Of a stretch of 64,000 nucleotides of DNA, positions 35,947 to 44,905 are shown one piece after another. Made by a program: the position numbers and the translations under genes. Every line of letters begins with the position of its first letter. Positions within the stretch are counted from its first letter, which is position 1. A model generated the notes under the pieces. The model was not told the DNA's origin and did not search any database. It saw only the letters and a program-made list of their open reading frames with translations. This stretch comes from Alphaproteobacteria bacterium (lineage in GTDB: Bacteria > Pseudomonadota > Alphaproteobacteria > Rhizobiales > Xanthobacteraceae), in contig VGEP01000008.1 in assembly GCA_016869215.1 (NCBI GenBank), forward strand, positions 62,001 through 126,000. Reading direction: 5' to 3'.

Positions 35947-36543
35947 CTAATTGATCGCGCGGCCCTTGCGCTGGCTCTCGTCGAGCAGACGCAGGTTGTT
36001 CTGGATATAGGGATTCTCCGGGTCCCGCGCCTGGGCGGCGCGGAGCGTGCTGCGGGCGCGGGCGTAATCGCCGCGCAGCATGTACGAGAAGCCCTGGTTG
36101 TTCAGGATTTCCGGCGTCGGCCCGGCGACCTTGATGGCCTGCGCGTAGGAGCGGTCCGCCAGGTCGAAGCGCTTAAGCCGGTCGTAGGACGCGGCCAGCC
36201 CCACCCAGGCTTCGGCGTCGCGCGGATGCCGCTCGACAGCGAGCCGGAAGTGACGCTCAGCCAGTCCGTAGCTGCCTTGCCGGAAATATTTCTTGCCAAC
36301 GCTGACGTCGTCGTGCGGATCGCTGCCAAGGAGCTCGGGCGACAGCGGCGGCGGACCTGGCGGCGTGCCGGGCCGCGCTTCGATCGAACCGGTCACGTCG
36401 TCCGCTGGCGCGGCCGCCGGGAACGCCGGAAGCGAGTCGGTGAGCTTGCGGAAGGGATTGTCGGGGCCGGACGTGGTCTCGCAGCCCGCGAGCCAGACCA
36501 GGCCCACGGCCGCAACCGCGACCCGAACACCCCAAACACGCAT
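35947..36543 (-). CDS. TPR lipoprotein, TadD-like
   Basis: A 198-residue lipoprotein. The N-terminus M-R-V-W-G-V-R-V-A-V-A-A-V-G-L-V-W-L-A-G-C is a signal with lipobox L-A-G-C. A proline-rich linker precedes about three TPR repeats (residues 85-190: Y-F-R-Q-G-S-Y-G-L-A-E-R-H-F, A-W-V-G-L-A-A-S-Y-D-R-L, N-N-Q-G-F-S-Y-M-L-R-G-D-Y). This is the architecture of TadD, an outer-membrane assembly factor of tad pili; a tad operon lies 3.4 kb away on the same strand. The link is inferred. A GTG two codons earlier is an alternative start. Confidence 0.8.
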   Translation of the reverse strand: MRVWGVRVAVAAVGLVWLAGCETTSGPDNPFRKLTDSLPAFPAAAPADDVTGSIEARPGTPPGPPPLSPELLGSDPHDDVSVGKKYFRQGSYGLAERHFRLAVERHPRDAEAWVGLAASYDRLKRFDLADRSYAQAIKVAGPTPEILNNQGFSYMLRGDYARARSTLRAAQARDPENPYIQNNLRLLDESQRKGRAIN

Positions 36544-36727
36544 CACCACACCCCGATGCCGATGCAGGCTAGGTGACGACGGTTAACAATTCACTCGCCC
36601 ACACCACGCGCCGGGTCCATCAGCCAAGTGACTGAAATCGTGGGCCAATGTCGCGGCAGCCGCGCCGCTTGGCAGGGTTAACAGCGGACCGATAAGCTTG
36701 CCGCATCCGCTTGGGAGGACAACGACC

Positions 36728-37702
36728 ATGACCGGACCGATCCGCGCCGCAGCAGCCGCCGCGCTCCTCTGCCTCGCCGCTCCGCCAGCACTTCACGCGC
36801 AGACGTTTCCATCGCGCCCGGTGACCATCATCGTTCCGACCACCGCGGGCGGCGGGACCGACATCATCGCGCGCCTGATCGGCGACCAGCTATCCAAGCA
36901 GCTCAACCAGGCCTTCGTGATCGAGAACCGGCCCGGCGCCGGTCTCGTGGTCGGCACCGTTGCAGCAGCCAAGGCGCAGCCCGACGGCTACACCCTGCTC
37001 GCGGGCCTCAACGGAAGCATGGCAGTGAACCCGAGCTTGTTCGCCAGCCTCGCCTACGATCCGATCCGCGACTTCACGCCGGTCGCGATGCTCGCCGACT
37101 ATCCGTTCCTGGTGGTGGTGAACAACGACCTGCCGGCAAAGTCGATCAAGGAACTGATCGCGCTCGCCAAGTCCAAGCCCGGCCAGATCAACTACGCCTC
37201 GGCGGGCAACGGCACCGGCCAGCACCTGTCCGCCGAGCTGTTCAAGATGATGACCGGCACCGACATAGCGCACGTGCCCTACCGCGGCGCGCAGCCGGCC
37301 TATATCGACGTCATCTCCGGGCGCGTGCCGGTGTTCTTCGACAACATGTCGGGCGCGATGAACCTCGCCAAGACCGGCAAGGTGCGCGCGCTCGCGATCA
37401 CGTCGAAGACCCGCTCGACGCTGATGCCCGACGTACCGACCGTGCACGAATCCGGCGTGCCGGGTTTCGAGTACCACACCTGGTTCGGCCTCTGGGCGCC
37501 GAAGAACACCCCGCGTCAGGTGGTCGAGCGGCTGCACGCCGAGGTCCGCAAGGCGCTGGCCGATCCGGCGGTGATCGCGAAGGTCGCGGCCACCGCGGGC
37601 GTGCCGTCGCAGATGCCGCTCGCCGACATCGAGCCTTACGTCAAGGCCGAGATCGGCAAATGGGCCGAAGTGGTCAAGCGCGCCGGCATCAAGGTGCAAT
37701 AG
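36728..37702 (+). CDS. Bug-family tripartite tricarboxylate transporter receptor
   Basis: A 324-residue periplasmic binding protein with a signal peptide cut near A-L-H-A-Q and the Bug opening F-P-S-R-P-V-T-I-I-V-P-T-T-A-G-G-G-T-D. GGGAGGA lies upstream of the ATG at 36728. The ligand is probably a small carboxylate. There is no TctA/TctB gene next to it; it is followed by a phosphate transporter. It resembles the other Bug proteins of the window, including the conserved I-N-Y-A-S-A-G-N-G-T-G-Q-H-L. Confidence 0.92.
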   Translation: MTGPIRAAAAAALLCLAAPPALHAQTFPSRPVTIIVPTTAGGGTDIIARLIGDQLSKQLNQAFVIENRPGAGLVVGTVAAAKAQPDGYTLLAGLNGSMAVNPSLFASLAYDPIRDFTPVAMLADYPFLVVVNNDLPAKSIKELIALAKSKPGQINYASAGNGTGQHLSAELFKMMTGTDIAHVPYRGAQPAYIDVISGRVPVFFDNMSGAMNLAKTGKVRALAITSKTRSTLMPDVPTVHESGVPGFEYHTWFGLWAPKNTPRQVVERLHAEVRKALADPAVIAKVAATAGVPSQMPLADIEPYVKAEIGKWAEVVKRAGIKVQ

Positions 37703-37827
37703 CGCGAACCGTCTGCCGGCGGCGTATCCGCCTTTTCAACAGGCTTCCGGCGGGACGGCATGCGCTAACCCACGGGAAGTGCTACGGCCTCACTGTCATC
37801 GTCCCGTCATAATTCGTTGACCGGGGC

Positions 37828-39345
37828 ATGGCCGGGGATGCGGTGGCCAAAAGCACGCTCGACAAGGACCTGAAAAAGGTCGTCCGGCTGGAGACCGCGA
37901 CCTACGCGCTGGGGCGCTCGCTGGCCACGCCGGGCCTGCTGATCGTGTTCATGCTCGGCGCCATCGTGGCCGCCAGCCTGTCGATCGCGCCGGGCCCGCT
38001 CAATCATTTCGTCATCGTCGCCGCCGTGATCGCGGCCTACATGGCGCTCAACATCGGCGCCAACGACGTTGCCAACAACATGGGCCCCGCGGTGGGCAGC
38101 CGGGCGCTCACCATGGCGAGCGCGCTCGCCATCGCCGGGGTCTGCGAGGCGGCGGGCGCGATCCTCGCCGGCGGCGACGTGGTCAACACCGTCTCGCGCG
38201 ACCTGCTCCGGCCCCCGCAGGACATGCGGGTCGAGCATTTCATCCTGGTGATGATGGCGGCGCTGATGGCGGCCGCGGCCTGGATCCATCTCGCGACCAT
38301 CCTCGGCGCACCGGTCTCGACCACGCATTCCATCGTCGGCGGCGTGGTCGGATCGGGCGTCGCGGCCGCAGGCGCAAGCGTCGTCGACTGGGGCGTGATC
38401 GGCGCCATCGCAGCGAGCTGGGTGATCTCGCCGGTGATGGGCGGCTTGATCGCGGCAGCCCTGCTCGCCTTCGTCAAATGGACCGTGATCTACCGCGCCG
38501 ACCGCGTCGCCGCCGCGCGCCGCTGGGTGCCGGTGCTGGTGGCGCTGATGGCCGGCACCTTCGCGATGTATCTGGTGTCGAAGGGGCTGAGCCGGGTCTG
38601 GCGACCGCCGCTGCAGATCGTGCTGCTGTTCGGCGTCGCCTTCTTCGCGCTGGGGCTGTTCGCGGCGCAGCCCTGGGTCCGCCGCCGCTCCAAGGGCATG
38701 GAGAACCGCCGCAAGCACGTGGCCGAATTATTCTACCTGCCGCTCGCCTGTGCGGCCGCTCTGCTGTCGTTCGCGCACGGAGCAAACGACGTCGCCAACG
38801 CCGTCGGCCCGCTCGCCGCCATCCTGTCCGCGGCGCAATCGGGTCTGGCCGACGCCGGAAAGGTGGCGCTGCCGCTCTGGGTGCTCGCCATCGGCGCGGT
38901 CGGCATTTCCATCGGGCTTGCGCTGTTCGGGCCGGGCCTGATCCGCACCGTGGGCGAGAAGATCACCAAGATGGACGCGATCCGCGCCTATTGCGTCGCG
39001 CTGTCGGCGGCGATCACGGTGCTGGTGGCGTCGGCGCTCGGCCTGCCCGTCTCGTCGACGCACATCGCCGTCGGCGCGGTGTTCGGAGTGGGCTATCTGC
39101 GCGAGTACCTTTCCAACACCGGCGTTCGGAACCTCGCGGTGCAGCCGCGCACGTTGTTCCTGAAAACCTCGCGGCTCAACAAGACGCCCGAGGAGGCGGT
39201 CGCCAACTACCAGAAGCGTGAGCGGCGGCGGCTGGTTCGCCGCCAGCACGTCGTCGGCATCGCCGCAGCCTGGGTCGTGACCGTGCCGGCCGCAGGCCTG
39301 CTGGCCGCCGGCATCTATCTCTTGATGCACAGGATCGTGGGTTAA
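37828..39345 (+). CDS. pitA: PiT-family inorganic phosphate transporter
   Basis: A 505-residue low-affinity phosphate symporter of the inner membrane. Both PHO4 signature repeats are intact: I-G-A-N-D-V-A-N-N-M-G-P-A-V-G and H-G-A-N-D-V-A-N-A-V-G-P-L-A. About ten membrane segments surround a hydrophilic middle with R-R-R-S-K-G-M-E-N-R-R-K-H. Such genes in this order often include an N-terminal cytosolic extension like the S-T-L-D-K-D-L-K-K seen here. The last four bases overlap the stop of the convergent NUDIX gene. Confidence 0.93.
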   Translation: MAGDAVAKSTLDKDLKKVVRLETATYALGRSLATPGLLIVFMLGAIVAASLSIAPGPLNHFVIVAAVIAAYMALNIGANDVANNMGPAVGSRALTMASALAIAGVCEAAGAILAGGDVVNTVSRDLLRPPQDMRVEHFILVMMAALMAAAAWIHLATILGAPVSTTHSIVGGVVGSGVAAAGASVVDWGVIGAIAASWVISPVMGGLIAAALLAFVKWTVIYRADRVAAARRWVPVLVALMAGTFAMYLVSKGLSRVWRPPLQIVLLFGVAFFALGLFAAQPWVRRRSKGMENRRKHVAELFYLPLACAAALLSFAHGANDVANAVGPLAAILSAAQSGLADAGKVALPLWVLAIGAVGISIGLALFGPGLIRTVGEKITKMDAIRAYCVALSAAITVLVASALGLPVSSTHIAVGAVFGVGYLREYLSNTGVRNLAVQPRTLFLKTSRLNKTPEEAVANYQKRERRRLVRRQHVVGIAAAWVVTVPAAGLLAAGIYLLMHRIVG

Positions 39346-39821
39346 CCCGCCGCCGACAGGCGCCGGTGCAGCGCCTGCGTCATTTCGACAAGCCGCGGCT
39401 CCGACAGCAGGCGCATGGCTTCCGGCAGGATCGCCCAGTGCCGGTGGCGGTTGCCCTTCTCGCGCCAGTCTTCGAGCTGGCGAATCAGCCGCAGCGGATA
39501 CATGTCGACTTCGATCACCGAGCGGCGGATGCCGACGGTCTTGAGCGTGCGGTAGCTGCCGAGCGGCGCGGTCTCGATGTCGCCCTCGATGCCGGCCTCT
39601 TCCAGCGCCTCATGCGCCGCGACCTCCCACGGCCGCAGCCCCTCGATCGGCGCCCCCTTCGGGTAGATCCAGCGCCCGGTGCGGCGCGACGTGATGAGCA
39701 GAAACACCGGCTGGCCCTGGACCAGGGCATAGGGAATGGCCCCCGACTGGCGCACGGCCTCGGGCGCGCCCGCACGCAGTGTCACCAGGTTGTTCCAGCG
39801 CTCGGCGATGTTCGCCAGCAT
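39342..39821 (-). CDS. NUDIX hydrolase
   Basis: A 159-residue NUDIX protein. The box reads P-K-G-A-P-I-E-G-L-R-P-W-E-V-A-A-H-E-A-L-E-E-A-G-I, so the catalytic E-E-x-G core is kept but the usual R of R-E-x-x-E-E is His. It resembles the diphosphoinositol-polyphosphate-like NUDIX group of alphaproteobacteria. Substrate unknown (nucleoside or inositol diphosphates). It lies downstream of tadC on the same strand after 81 bases. Confidence 0.86.
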   Translation of the reverse strand: MLANIAERWNNLVTLRAGAPEAVRQSGAIPYALVQGQPVFLLITSRRTGRWIYPKGAPIEGLRPWEVAAHEALEEAGIEGDIETAPLGSYRTLKTVGIRRSVIEVDMYPLRLIRQLEDWREKGNRHRHWAILPEAMRLLSEPRLVEMTQALHRRLSAAG

Positions 39822-39902
39822 TCGGGTTCCGCCTTCAACTCGAATCGCAGGCCGAATGTAGTCGATTGCCCGGCGCAGCGCACGCCGGCAGCGCCGCAGG
39901 CG

Positions 39903-40853
39903 TCAGTAATTCCCCACCATCAAGCGCACGAACACCGGCAGCAGGATGACCACGAACAGCACCGGAAAGATGCAGATCATCATCGGCAGCGCGAGCTTGG
40001 CCGGCAGGCTGTAGGCCTTCTCCTCGGCGCGCGACAGCCGCTTGTGGCGCATGTCGTCGGAATAGACCCGCAGCGCGTCGGTGATGCTCGATCCCAGCTC
40101 CTCGGATTGCTGGATCAGGGTCGCGAACGAGCGCGCCTCCTCAAGACCCAGCCGGTCGGCGAAATGCTCCAGCGCCTCGCTCATGGTGCGTCCGGCGCGG
40201 ATTTCGAGGTTGGCCATATGGATGTTGGCGCAGAGCGACGGATAGCTGTCGCCAAGCTCGCGGCCGACCCGGTCGAGCGACGCCTCCATGCTCAGCCCCG
40301 CGTCGGCGCAGACCACCAGCAGGTCCATGAAATCCGGGAAGCCGGCTTGGTGCTCGTACATCCGCCCCTTGATGCGGCGATCGAGATAGACGCTCGGCCC
40401 GATGTAACCCGCGATGCCGCCGACGCCGACCAGCATCCAGAGCACCGGATCGCCCGGCTCGGCCGGCGCGAATACGAAGGCGAGCAGCGCCAGACCCACC
40501 GCCAGCGCGGTGCGGATCAAAAAGAACGCCGCCACCGCGCGCCCGTTGTAGATGCCCGCCTGCACCATGCGCCGGCGCAGCACCTTCATGTCCTCGCCGC
40601 CGTCGCCGTAGTGCTTGGACGTATAGTCCATCACCCGCTGCGCGGCCTTCAGACTCGAATGCCGCAGCGAGCGAGCGCCGCCCGGCGCGCCGAGCGGATC
40701 GGCCGGACCGATGTTGGCGGCGCGGCGGCGCACCGAGCCCTGCACGCGCACGACGGCCATGACGCTGAACGCCAGCGTGGTGGCCGCCAGGAACACCAGC
40801 AGCATCACCATCGTGCTGCTGCCGCCGTCCAGCATCTGCGCCGCAAGCTCCAT
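39903..40853 (-). CDS. tadC: Tad pilus inner-membrane platform protein TadC
   Basis: A 316-residue type II secretion F-domain protein. The N-terminus has a membrane segment (residues 14-35), two more around 115-150, and the GspF domain (about 170-300) with A-D-A-G-L-S-M-E-A-S-L. The TadB/TadC pair forms the membrane platform that the CpaF ATPase drives to extrude Flp pilin. It starts three bases after tadB and is the last tad gene of the operon. Confidence 0.92.
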   Translation of the reverse strand: MELAAQMLDGGSSTMVMLLVFLAATTLAFSVMAVVRVQGSVRRRAANIGPADPLGAPGGARSLRHSSLKAAQRVMDYTSKHYGDGGEDMKVLRRRMVQAGIYNGRAVAAFFLIRTALAVGLALLAFVFAPAEPGDPVLWMLVGVGGIAGYIGPSVYLDRRIKGRMYEHQAGFPDFMDLLVVCADAGLSMEASLDRVGRELGDSYPSLCANIHMANLEIRAGRTMSEALEHFADRLGLEEARSFATLIQQSEELGSSITDALRVYSDDMRHKRLSRAEEKAYSLPAKLALPMMICIFPVLFVVILLPVFVRLMVGNY

Positions 40854-40856
40854 CGG

Positions 40857-41825
40857 TCAGATCCTGAAGTTGACCATGCGGTACATGATGAAGTTGCCGA
40901 CGCCCATCCAGGCGCCGGCAACGGCGAGCGCGATCTTGGTGATCTCCTCGTGCCAGACGCTGCCGTAGAACTCCGGGGTGATGACCTGCACGATCAGGAA
41001 CATCACGATCGGCAGCGACGACAGGATCATCGCGGACGCGCGGCCCTCCGCGGCCAGGGCGCGGATTTTCCGCCGCATCTTGAAGCGCTCGCGGATTACC
41101 GCCGACAGGTTCTCCAGGATTTCGCCGAGATTGCCGCCGGTCGAGCTCTGGATCGCCACCGCGGTCACGAACAGCGGCAGGTCCTCCTGCCCGACGCGGT
41201 AGTAGAGATTGCGCATGCCGGTTTCGAGATCGGCGCCGTAGGTGATCTCGTCGGCGACGATGCCGAACTCGGTTCCGATCGGGTCGGGCATCTCGCGCGC
41301 CACCAGGCCGATGGCGATCGGCACCGGATGGCCCGCGCGCAGGCTGCGCACGATGATGTCGAGCGCGTCCGGGAACTGGGCGCCGAACCTCTTCTGGCGC
41401 CGGCCGCGCATGATCCGCAGCGTGAGATAGGGCAGCGCCGTGCAGCACAGCACCGCCGCCATCAGCGCTTCCGCGACATCGCCGCGCATCGACATCAGGC
41501 CGGAGAACACGAACAGCGCGCCGACGCCGACGTAGATCGCGAGCTTGCCGACGCCGAACGACAGGCCCGATTGCAGGATCAGCCGGTTGAGCGAGACCAG
41601 CGGCAGGCGGTAGTCGCCGGACTGGCTCAAGCCGCGCTCGCGGCGCAGCTGCACCAGCATCGCCTCGCGGTCGGGCTGGCCGTCCATCAGCTTCAGGCGG
41701 CGGTTGATGTTCTTGCGGTAAGAGCGCGTCGTGAAGAACAGCAGATAGACGCCCTCAAAGAACAGCACCGCCGCCAGCGCCGCGAACAGGTAGACCACGA
41801 GCGTTGCGTCGATCTCGAACGGCAT
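40857..41825 (-). CDS. tadB: Tad pilus inner-membrane platform protein TadB
   Basis: A 322-residue partner of TadC with membrane segments near residues 8-28 and 95-135 and a GspF domain containing F-P-D-A-L-D-I-I-V-R-S-L-R-A-G-H-P-V-P and S-S-T-G-G-N-L-G-E-I-L-E-N-L, hallmarks of TadB. It sits 18 bases after cpaF and three bases before tadC. Confidence 0.93.
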   Translation of the reverse strand: MPFEIDATLVVYLFAALAAVLFFEGVYLLFFTTRSYRKNINRRLKLMDGQPDREAMLVQLRRERGLSQSGDYRLPLVSLNRLILQSGLSFGVGKLAIYVGVGALFVFSGLMSMRGDVAEALMAAVLCCTALPYLTLRIMRGRRQKRFGAQFPDALDIIVRSLRAGHPVPIAIGLVAREMPDPIGTEFGIVADEITYGADLETGMRNLYYRVGQEDLPLFVTAVAIQSSTGGNLGEILENLSAVIRERFKMRRKIRALAAEGRASAMILSSLPIVMFLIVQVITPEFYGSVWHEEITKIALAVAGAWMGVGNFIMYRMVNFRI

Positions 41826-41843
41826 GGACTCAGGCCTGCGCCC

Positions 41844-43265
41844 TCACAGCGGCTTGCTCGGATCGAAATGGCTCGCCGGGATCTTGATGCCGCGCGCGGC
41901 AAGCTCGCTCAGGAACCGCGGGCGCACGCCGGTCGCCACGAAATGGCCCTCGACCGTGCCGTCGTCCGCGGTGTTGGTGCGGACGAATTTGTAGATCTCC
42001 TGCATCTGGACGATGTCGCCTTCCATGCCGGTGATCTCGCTGACCGACGTGATGCGGCGCTTGCCGTCGGACAGGCGCTGCAGCTGCACGATCATGCGGA
42101 TCGCGGCTGCGATCTGGCCGCGCACCGACGCGATGGTCATCGGCAGGCCGGCCATGCCGATCATCTGCTCAAGGCGCGAGATTGCCTCACGCGGATTGTT
42201 GGCGTGGATCGTCGCCATCGAGCCCTCGTGGCCGGTGTTCATGGCCTGGAGCATGTCGAAGGCTTCCTCGCCGCGGCACTCGCCGAGGATGATGCGTTCG
42301 GGCCGCATGCGGAGCGCGTTCTTGACCAGTTCGCGCTGGCGGATTTCGCCGTGGCCTTCGATGTTCGGAGGCCGCGTTTCCATGCGCGCCACGTGCGGCT
42401 GCTGCAGCTGGAGTTCGGCCGCATCCTCGATGGTGATCAGCCGCTCCTTCTCCGAGATGAAGGCCGACAGCGCGTTCAGCATCGTGGTCTTGCCGGAGCC
42501 GGTGCCGCCGGAAATGATGGTGGTGACGCGCGCCTTCACCGCAGCGGCCAGAAGTTCGGCCATCTGCGGCTTGATTGCGCCGATCTCGACCAGCTTGGTC
42601 AGGCTGAACGGCTTCTTGGAGAACTTGCGGATCGAAACCAGCGGCCCGTCGACTGCGATCGGGCGCACCGCGACGTTGACGCGCGAGCCGTCGAGCAGGC
42701 GCGCGTCGCAAAGCGGATGCGATTCGTCGACCCGCCGGCCGACCGCTGCGACGATCTTGTTGACGATGCGCAGCAGATGCGCCTCGTCCTTGAACCGGCA
42801 GGCGACCGGCTCGAGCAGGCCGCCGCGCTCGATATAAGTGCATTCGTGGCCGTTGATCAGGATGTCGCTGATCGAGGGGTCCTTGAGCAGCGGCTCCAGC
42901 GGGCCGAGGCCCGTCATCTCGTCGAGGATTTCGGAAACGAACTCGTCCAGTTCCTCGGTGTTGAGCGCCAGCCGCTCGACCACGACGTACTGCGTCACGA
43001 GCTGCCGGATGTGCCGGCGCATCTCCTCTTCCGGCAGCTTCTCCAGCGCCGAAAGGTTGATCTCCTCGATCAGCCGGCGGTGCAGGCGCACCTTGGCGTC
43101 GAGGAACTTGCCCGACAGCAGCGGGCTTGCGGGCTCGGCCGGGAGTTTCTCCGGCGCAGGCGTCGCCATCACCGTCCACGCCATGCTGTCCGGCGTCGCG
43201 GGCGCGTCGGCGGCCGGCAGCGGCTCGGGCGCCGCGGAGCGCCGTGCGGTGAAGCGTCCCGACAT
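41844..43265 (-). CDS. cpaF: Tad pilus secretion ATPase CpaF/TadA
   Basis: A 473-residue cytosolic hexameric ATPase. Walker A is G-G-T-G-S-G-K-T-T (residues 253-261); the Asp box, Walker B I-I-L-G-E-C-R-G-E-E-A and His box T-G-H-E-G-S-M-A-T-I-H-A-N-N-P are intact. The N-terminal 90 residues are variable and proline-rich. Start at 43265 (M-S-G-R-F-T-A-R-R) fits the family; upstream in-frame codons belong to the intergenic region and cpaE end. It is 25 bases after cpaE. Confidence 0.95.
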   Translation of the reverse strand: MSGRFTARRSAAPEPLPAADAPATPDSMAWTVMATPAPEKLPAEPASPLLSGKFLDAKVRLHRRLIEEINLSALEKLPEEEMRRHIRQLVTQYVVVERLALNTEELDEFVSEILDEMTGLGPLEPLLKDPSISDILINGHECTYIERGGLLEPVACRFKDEAHLLRIVNKIVAAVGRRVDESHPLCDARLLDGSRVNVAVRPIAVDGPLVSIRKFSKKPFSLTKLVEIGAIKPQMAELLAAAVKARVTTIISGGTGSGKTTMLNALSAFISEKERLITIEDAAELQLQQPHVARMETRPPNIEGHGEIRQRELVKNALRMRPERIILGECRGEEAFDMLQAMNTGHEGSMATIHANNPREAISRLEQMIGMAGLPMTIASVRGQIAAAIRMIVQLQRLSDGKRRITSVSEITGMEGDIVQMQEIYKFVRTNTADDGTVEGHFVATGVRPRFLSELAARGIKIPASHFDPSKPL

Positions 43266-43290
43266 GCTCAGTCCTCGCTCATCGGCACGG

Positions 43291-44514
43291 TCACTTGGCA
43301 AACGCCGCGCTGAGTTTCTTGACCAGACCCGCACCCTGCGCCGCCTGCGGCCGCGCCGCGGGCTGCGGCACGACCAGCTTTCTGAGCTGCGCGGAAATGG
43401 CGTTGCCGCTCTTCACTTCGTCGAGCGGCACGCCGCGGTCGATCGCCTCGCGCACCAGCCGGTAGTCGTTCGGTATGGTGCCGGCGAGGTCTCCGCCAAG
43501 CGCCTGTTCGAGGTCGGACTTCTTCAGTCCCGGCGCGAACATGCGCTGCTCGAAGCGGTTGACGATCACCTGCGGATTCGGGCCGTCGCCCAGCCGCTCG
43601 CGGATCGCGGCGACGAGCTGGCGCGTGTGACGCAGGCTCGGAACCGTCATCTCGCTGACGATGAACAGGCGGTTGGTCCCGAGCAGCACGCTGTCGGTCC
43701 AGGAGAACCAGGTGCGCGGCATGTCGATCACGACGTAGTCGAAGTGCGACGACACGAGATCGAGCAGCCGCGTGACCATGTCGGGATCGAAGGTGCGCAT
43801 TTCGGCCGGCCGGTTCGGCGCGGCGATCACCGCGAGCCCCGACGCGTGATGCGACAGCATGATTTCCAGAAGCTGGCGGTCGAGCCGTTCCGGGCGCGGC
43901 TCGATCTCCTTGAGGTCGAGGCGCGGTTCGAGATCGAGATAGTCGGCGCAGGCGCCGTGCTGGAAGTCGAGATCGACCAGACAGGTGCTGGCGCGGCCGC
44001 GCGGGCCGCTGTCGAGCAGCAGCATCGCGGTCTGGATCGCGAGCGTGGTGACTCCCGCACCGCCGACCGCCGGCAGGAACGTGTAGATCTGCGCCTCGGA
44101 CGACTCCGACCCGGAAGGCCGCGAGACGCGGGCGCAGGTGCGCACCAGTTCGACCGGCTGGACCGGCTTCACCAGGAAGTCGGCGACCCGCATCTGCATC
44201 AGCCGCCGCGCCAGTTCGGCGTCGAACGTCTGCGTGACCACGATGACCGGTGGCCAGGTTCCGACCCGCGACATCAGGCGCTCAAGCGCCTGGATTTCGT
44301 CCTCGCGGCCGCCGTCGAGGTCGATCAGGACGACCGACATGCCCGCCACGTCCAGCCCGTCGCCGACGTCCCCGACGGTGCCGGACGCGATCCGCAGATC
44401 GATCATCGAGCTCGCGCCGAACGTCGTGCGCACGGCATGCTCGAACGCGGTGTCCGCGGTGATCGCGGCCACGCCGGTACGGTCGCCATGAGTCGCAGGC
44501 CGGGTCATACGCAT
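43291..44514 (-). CDS. cpaE: Tad pilus localisation ATPase CpaE/TadZ
   Basis: A 407-residue MinD/ParA-like protein that places the Tad machine at the cell pole. An N-terminal receiver-like domain (about residues 15-125, without a full phosphorylation site) precedes an AAA domain with a deviant Walker A, P-A-V-G-G-A-G-V-T-T, at about 148-157. The segment F-D-Y-V-V-I-D-M-P-R gives Walker B. Gaps of 28 bases from the cpaD-like gene and 25 to cpaF show an operon. Confidence 0.92.
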   Translation of the reverse strand: MRMTRPATHGDRTGVAAITADTAFEHAVRTTFGASSMIDLRIASGTVGDVGDGLDVAGMSVVLIDLDGGREDEIQALERLMSRVGTWPPVIVVTQTFDAELARRLMQMRVADFLVKPVQPVELVRTCARVSRPSGSESSEAQIYTFLPAVGGAGVTTLAIQTAMLLLDSGPRGRASTCLVDLDFQHGACADYLDLEPRLDLKEIEPRPERLDRQLLEIMLSHHASGLAVIAAPNRPAEMRTFDPDMVTRLLDLVSSHFDYVVIDMPRTWFSWTDSVLLGTNRLFIVSEMTVPSLRHTRQLVAAIRERLGDGPNPQVIVNRFEQRMFAPGLKKSDLEQALGGDLAGTIPNDYRLVREAIDRGVPLDEVKSGNAISAQLRKLVVPQPAARPQAAQGAGLVKKLSAAFAK

Positions 44515-44542
44515 TGCTTGCTATCGCGCGCTCCGCGATTCC

Positions 44543-44905
44543 TTACTTGGTCTGGCCGCCGCTTGGCGCCGAGGCGGCCTGTGCGTTGGACGTCGACTGC
44601 GCGGCCTGCTGCGCCTGGGCATAGGCCGCGGAACTGGTGGTCGCGTTGACCGGCGGGATGATGCGCCCGGTGCGATAGCGTTCGGAGGCGGTCTGCGCCT
44701 TCTCGCCGTTGTAGGCGATGTCGCGCCGGCCGCTGGAGGGCGGCCACGGATCGATCACCTGCGTGACACGGTTGGCCGCCATCGCCTCGCCGGTGTGAAG
44801 CGAAAGGGTGTCGCGGCGGGCCGTGTAGGTCTCCGAACAGCCTGCCAACGCCGCTCCCAGCGCCAGTGCTGCGGCGAACGTCCTATTTGCGGGCCGAAAC
44901 CACAC
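44543..44905 (-). CDS. Short CpaD-position lipoprotein of the tad operon
   Basis: A 120-residue protein with a GTG start and the lipoprotein signal A-L-A-L-G-A-A-L-A-G-C. GGGAGG lies five bases before the GTG, inside the end of cpaC (23-base overlap). It occupies the CpaD position but is about half the usual CpaD length; the conserved pieces are Y-T-A-R-R-D-T-L-S-L-H-T-G-E-A, R-V-T-Q-V-I-D-P-W-P-P and N-G-E-K-A-Q, followed by an Ala/Gln-rich tail. It is either a shortened CpaD or a distinct secretin-associated lipoprotein (pilotin-like). Confidence 0.68.
   Translation of the reverse strand: MWFRPANRTFAAALALGAALAGCSETYTARRDTLSLHTGEAMAANRVTQVIDPWPPSSGRRDIAYNGEKAQTASERYRTGRIIPPVNATTSSAAYAQAQQAAQSTSNAQAASAPSGGQTK

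Noticed and set aside
39366-43313. A 1315-codon open frame on the plus strand opposite the tad genes
   Set aside because: It is antisense to four clearly homologous genes. It has the Arg/Ala/His-rich composition expected from reading strongly GC-biased codons backwards and matches no family.
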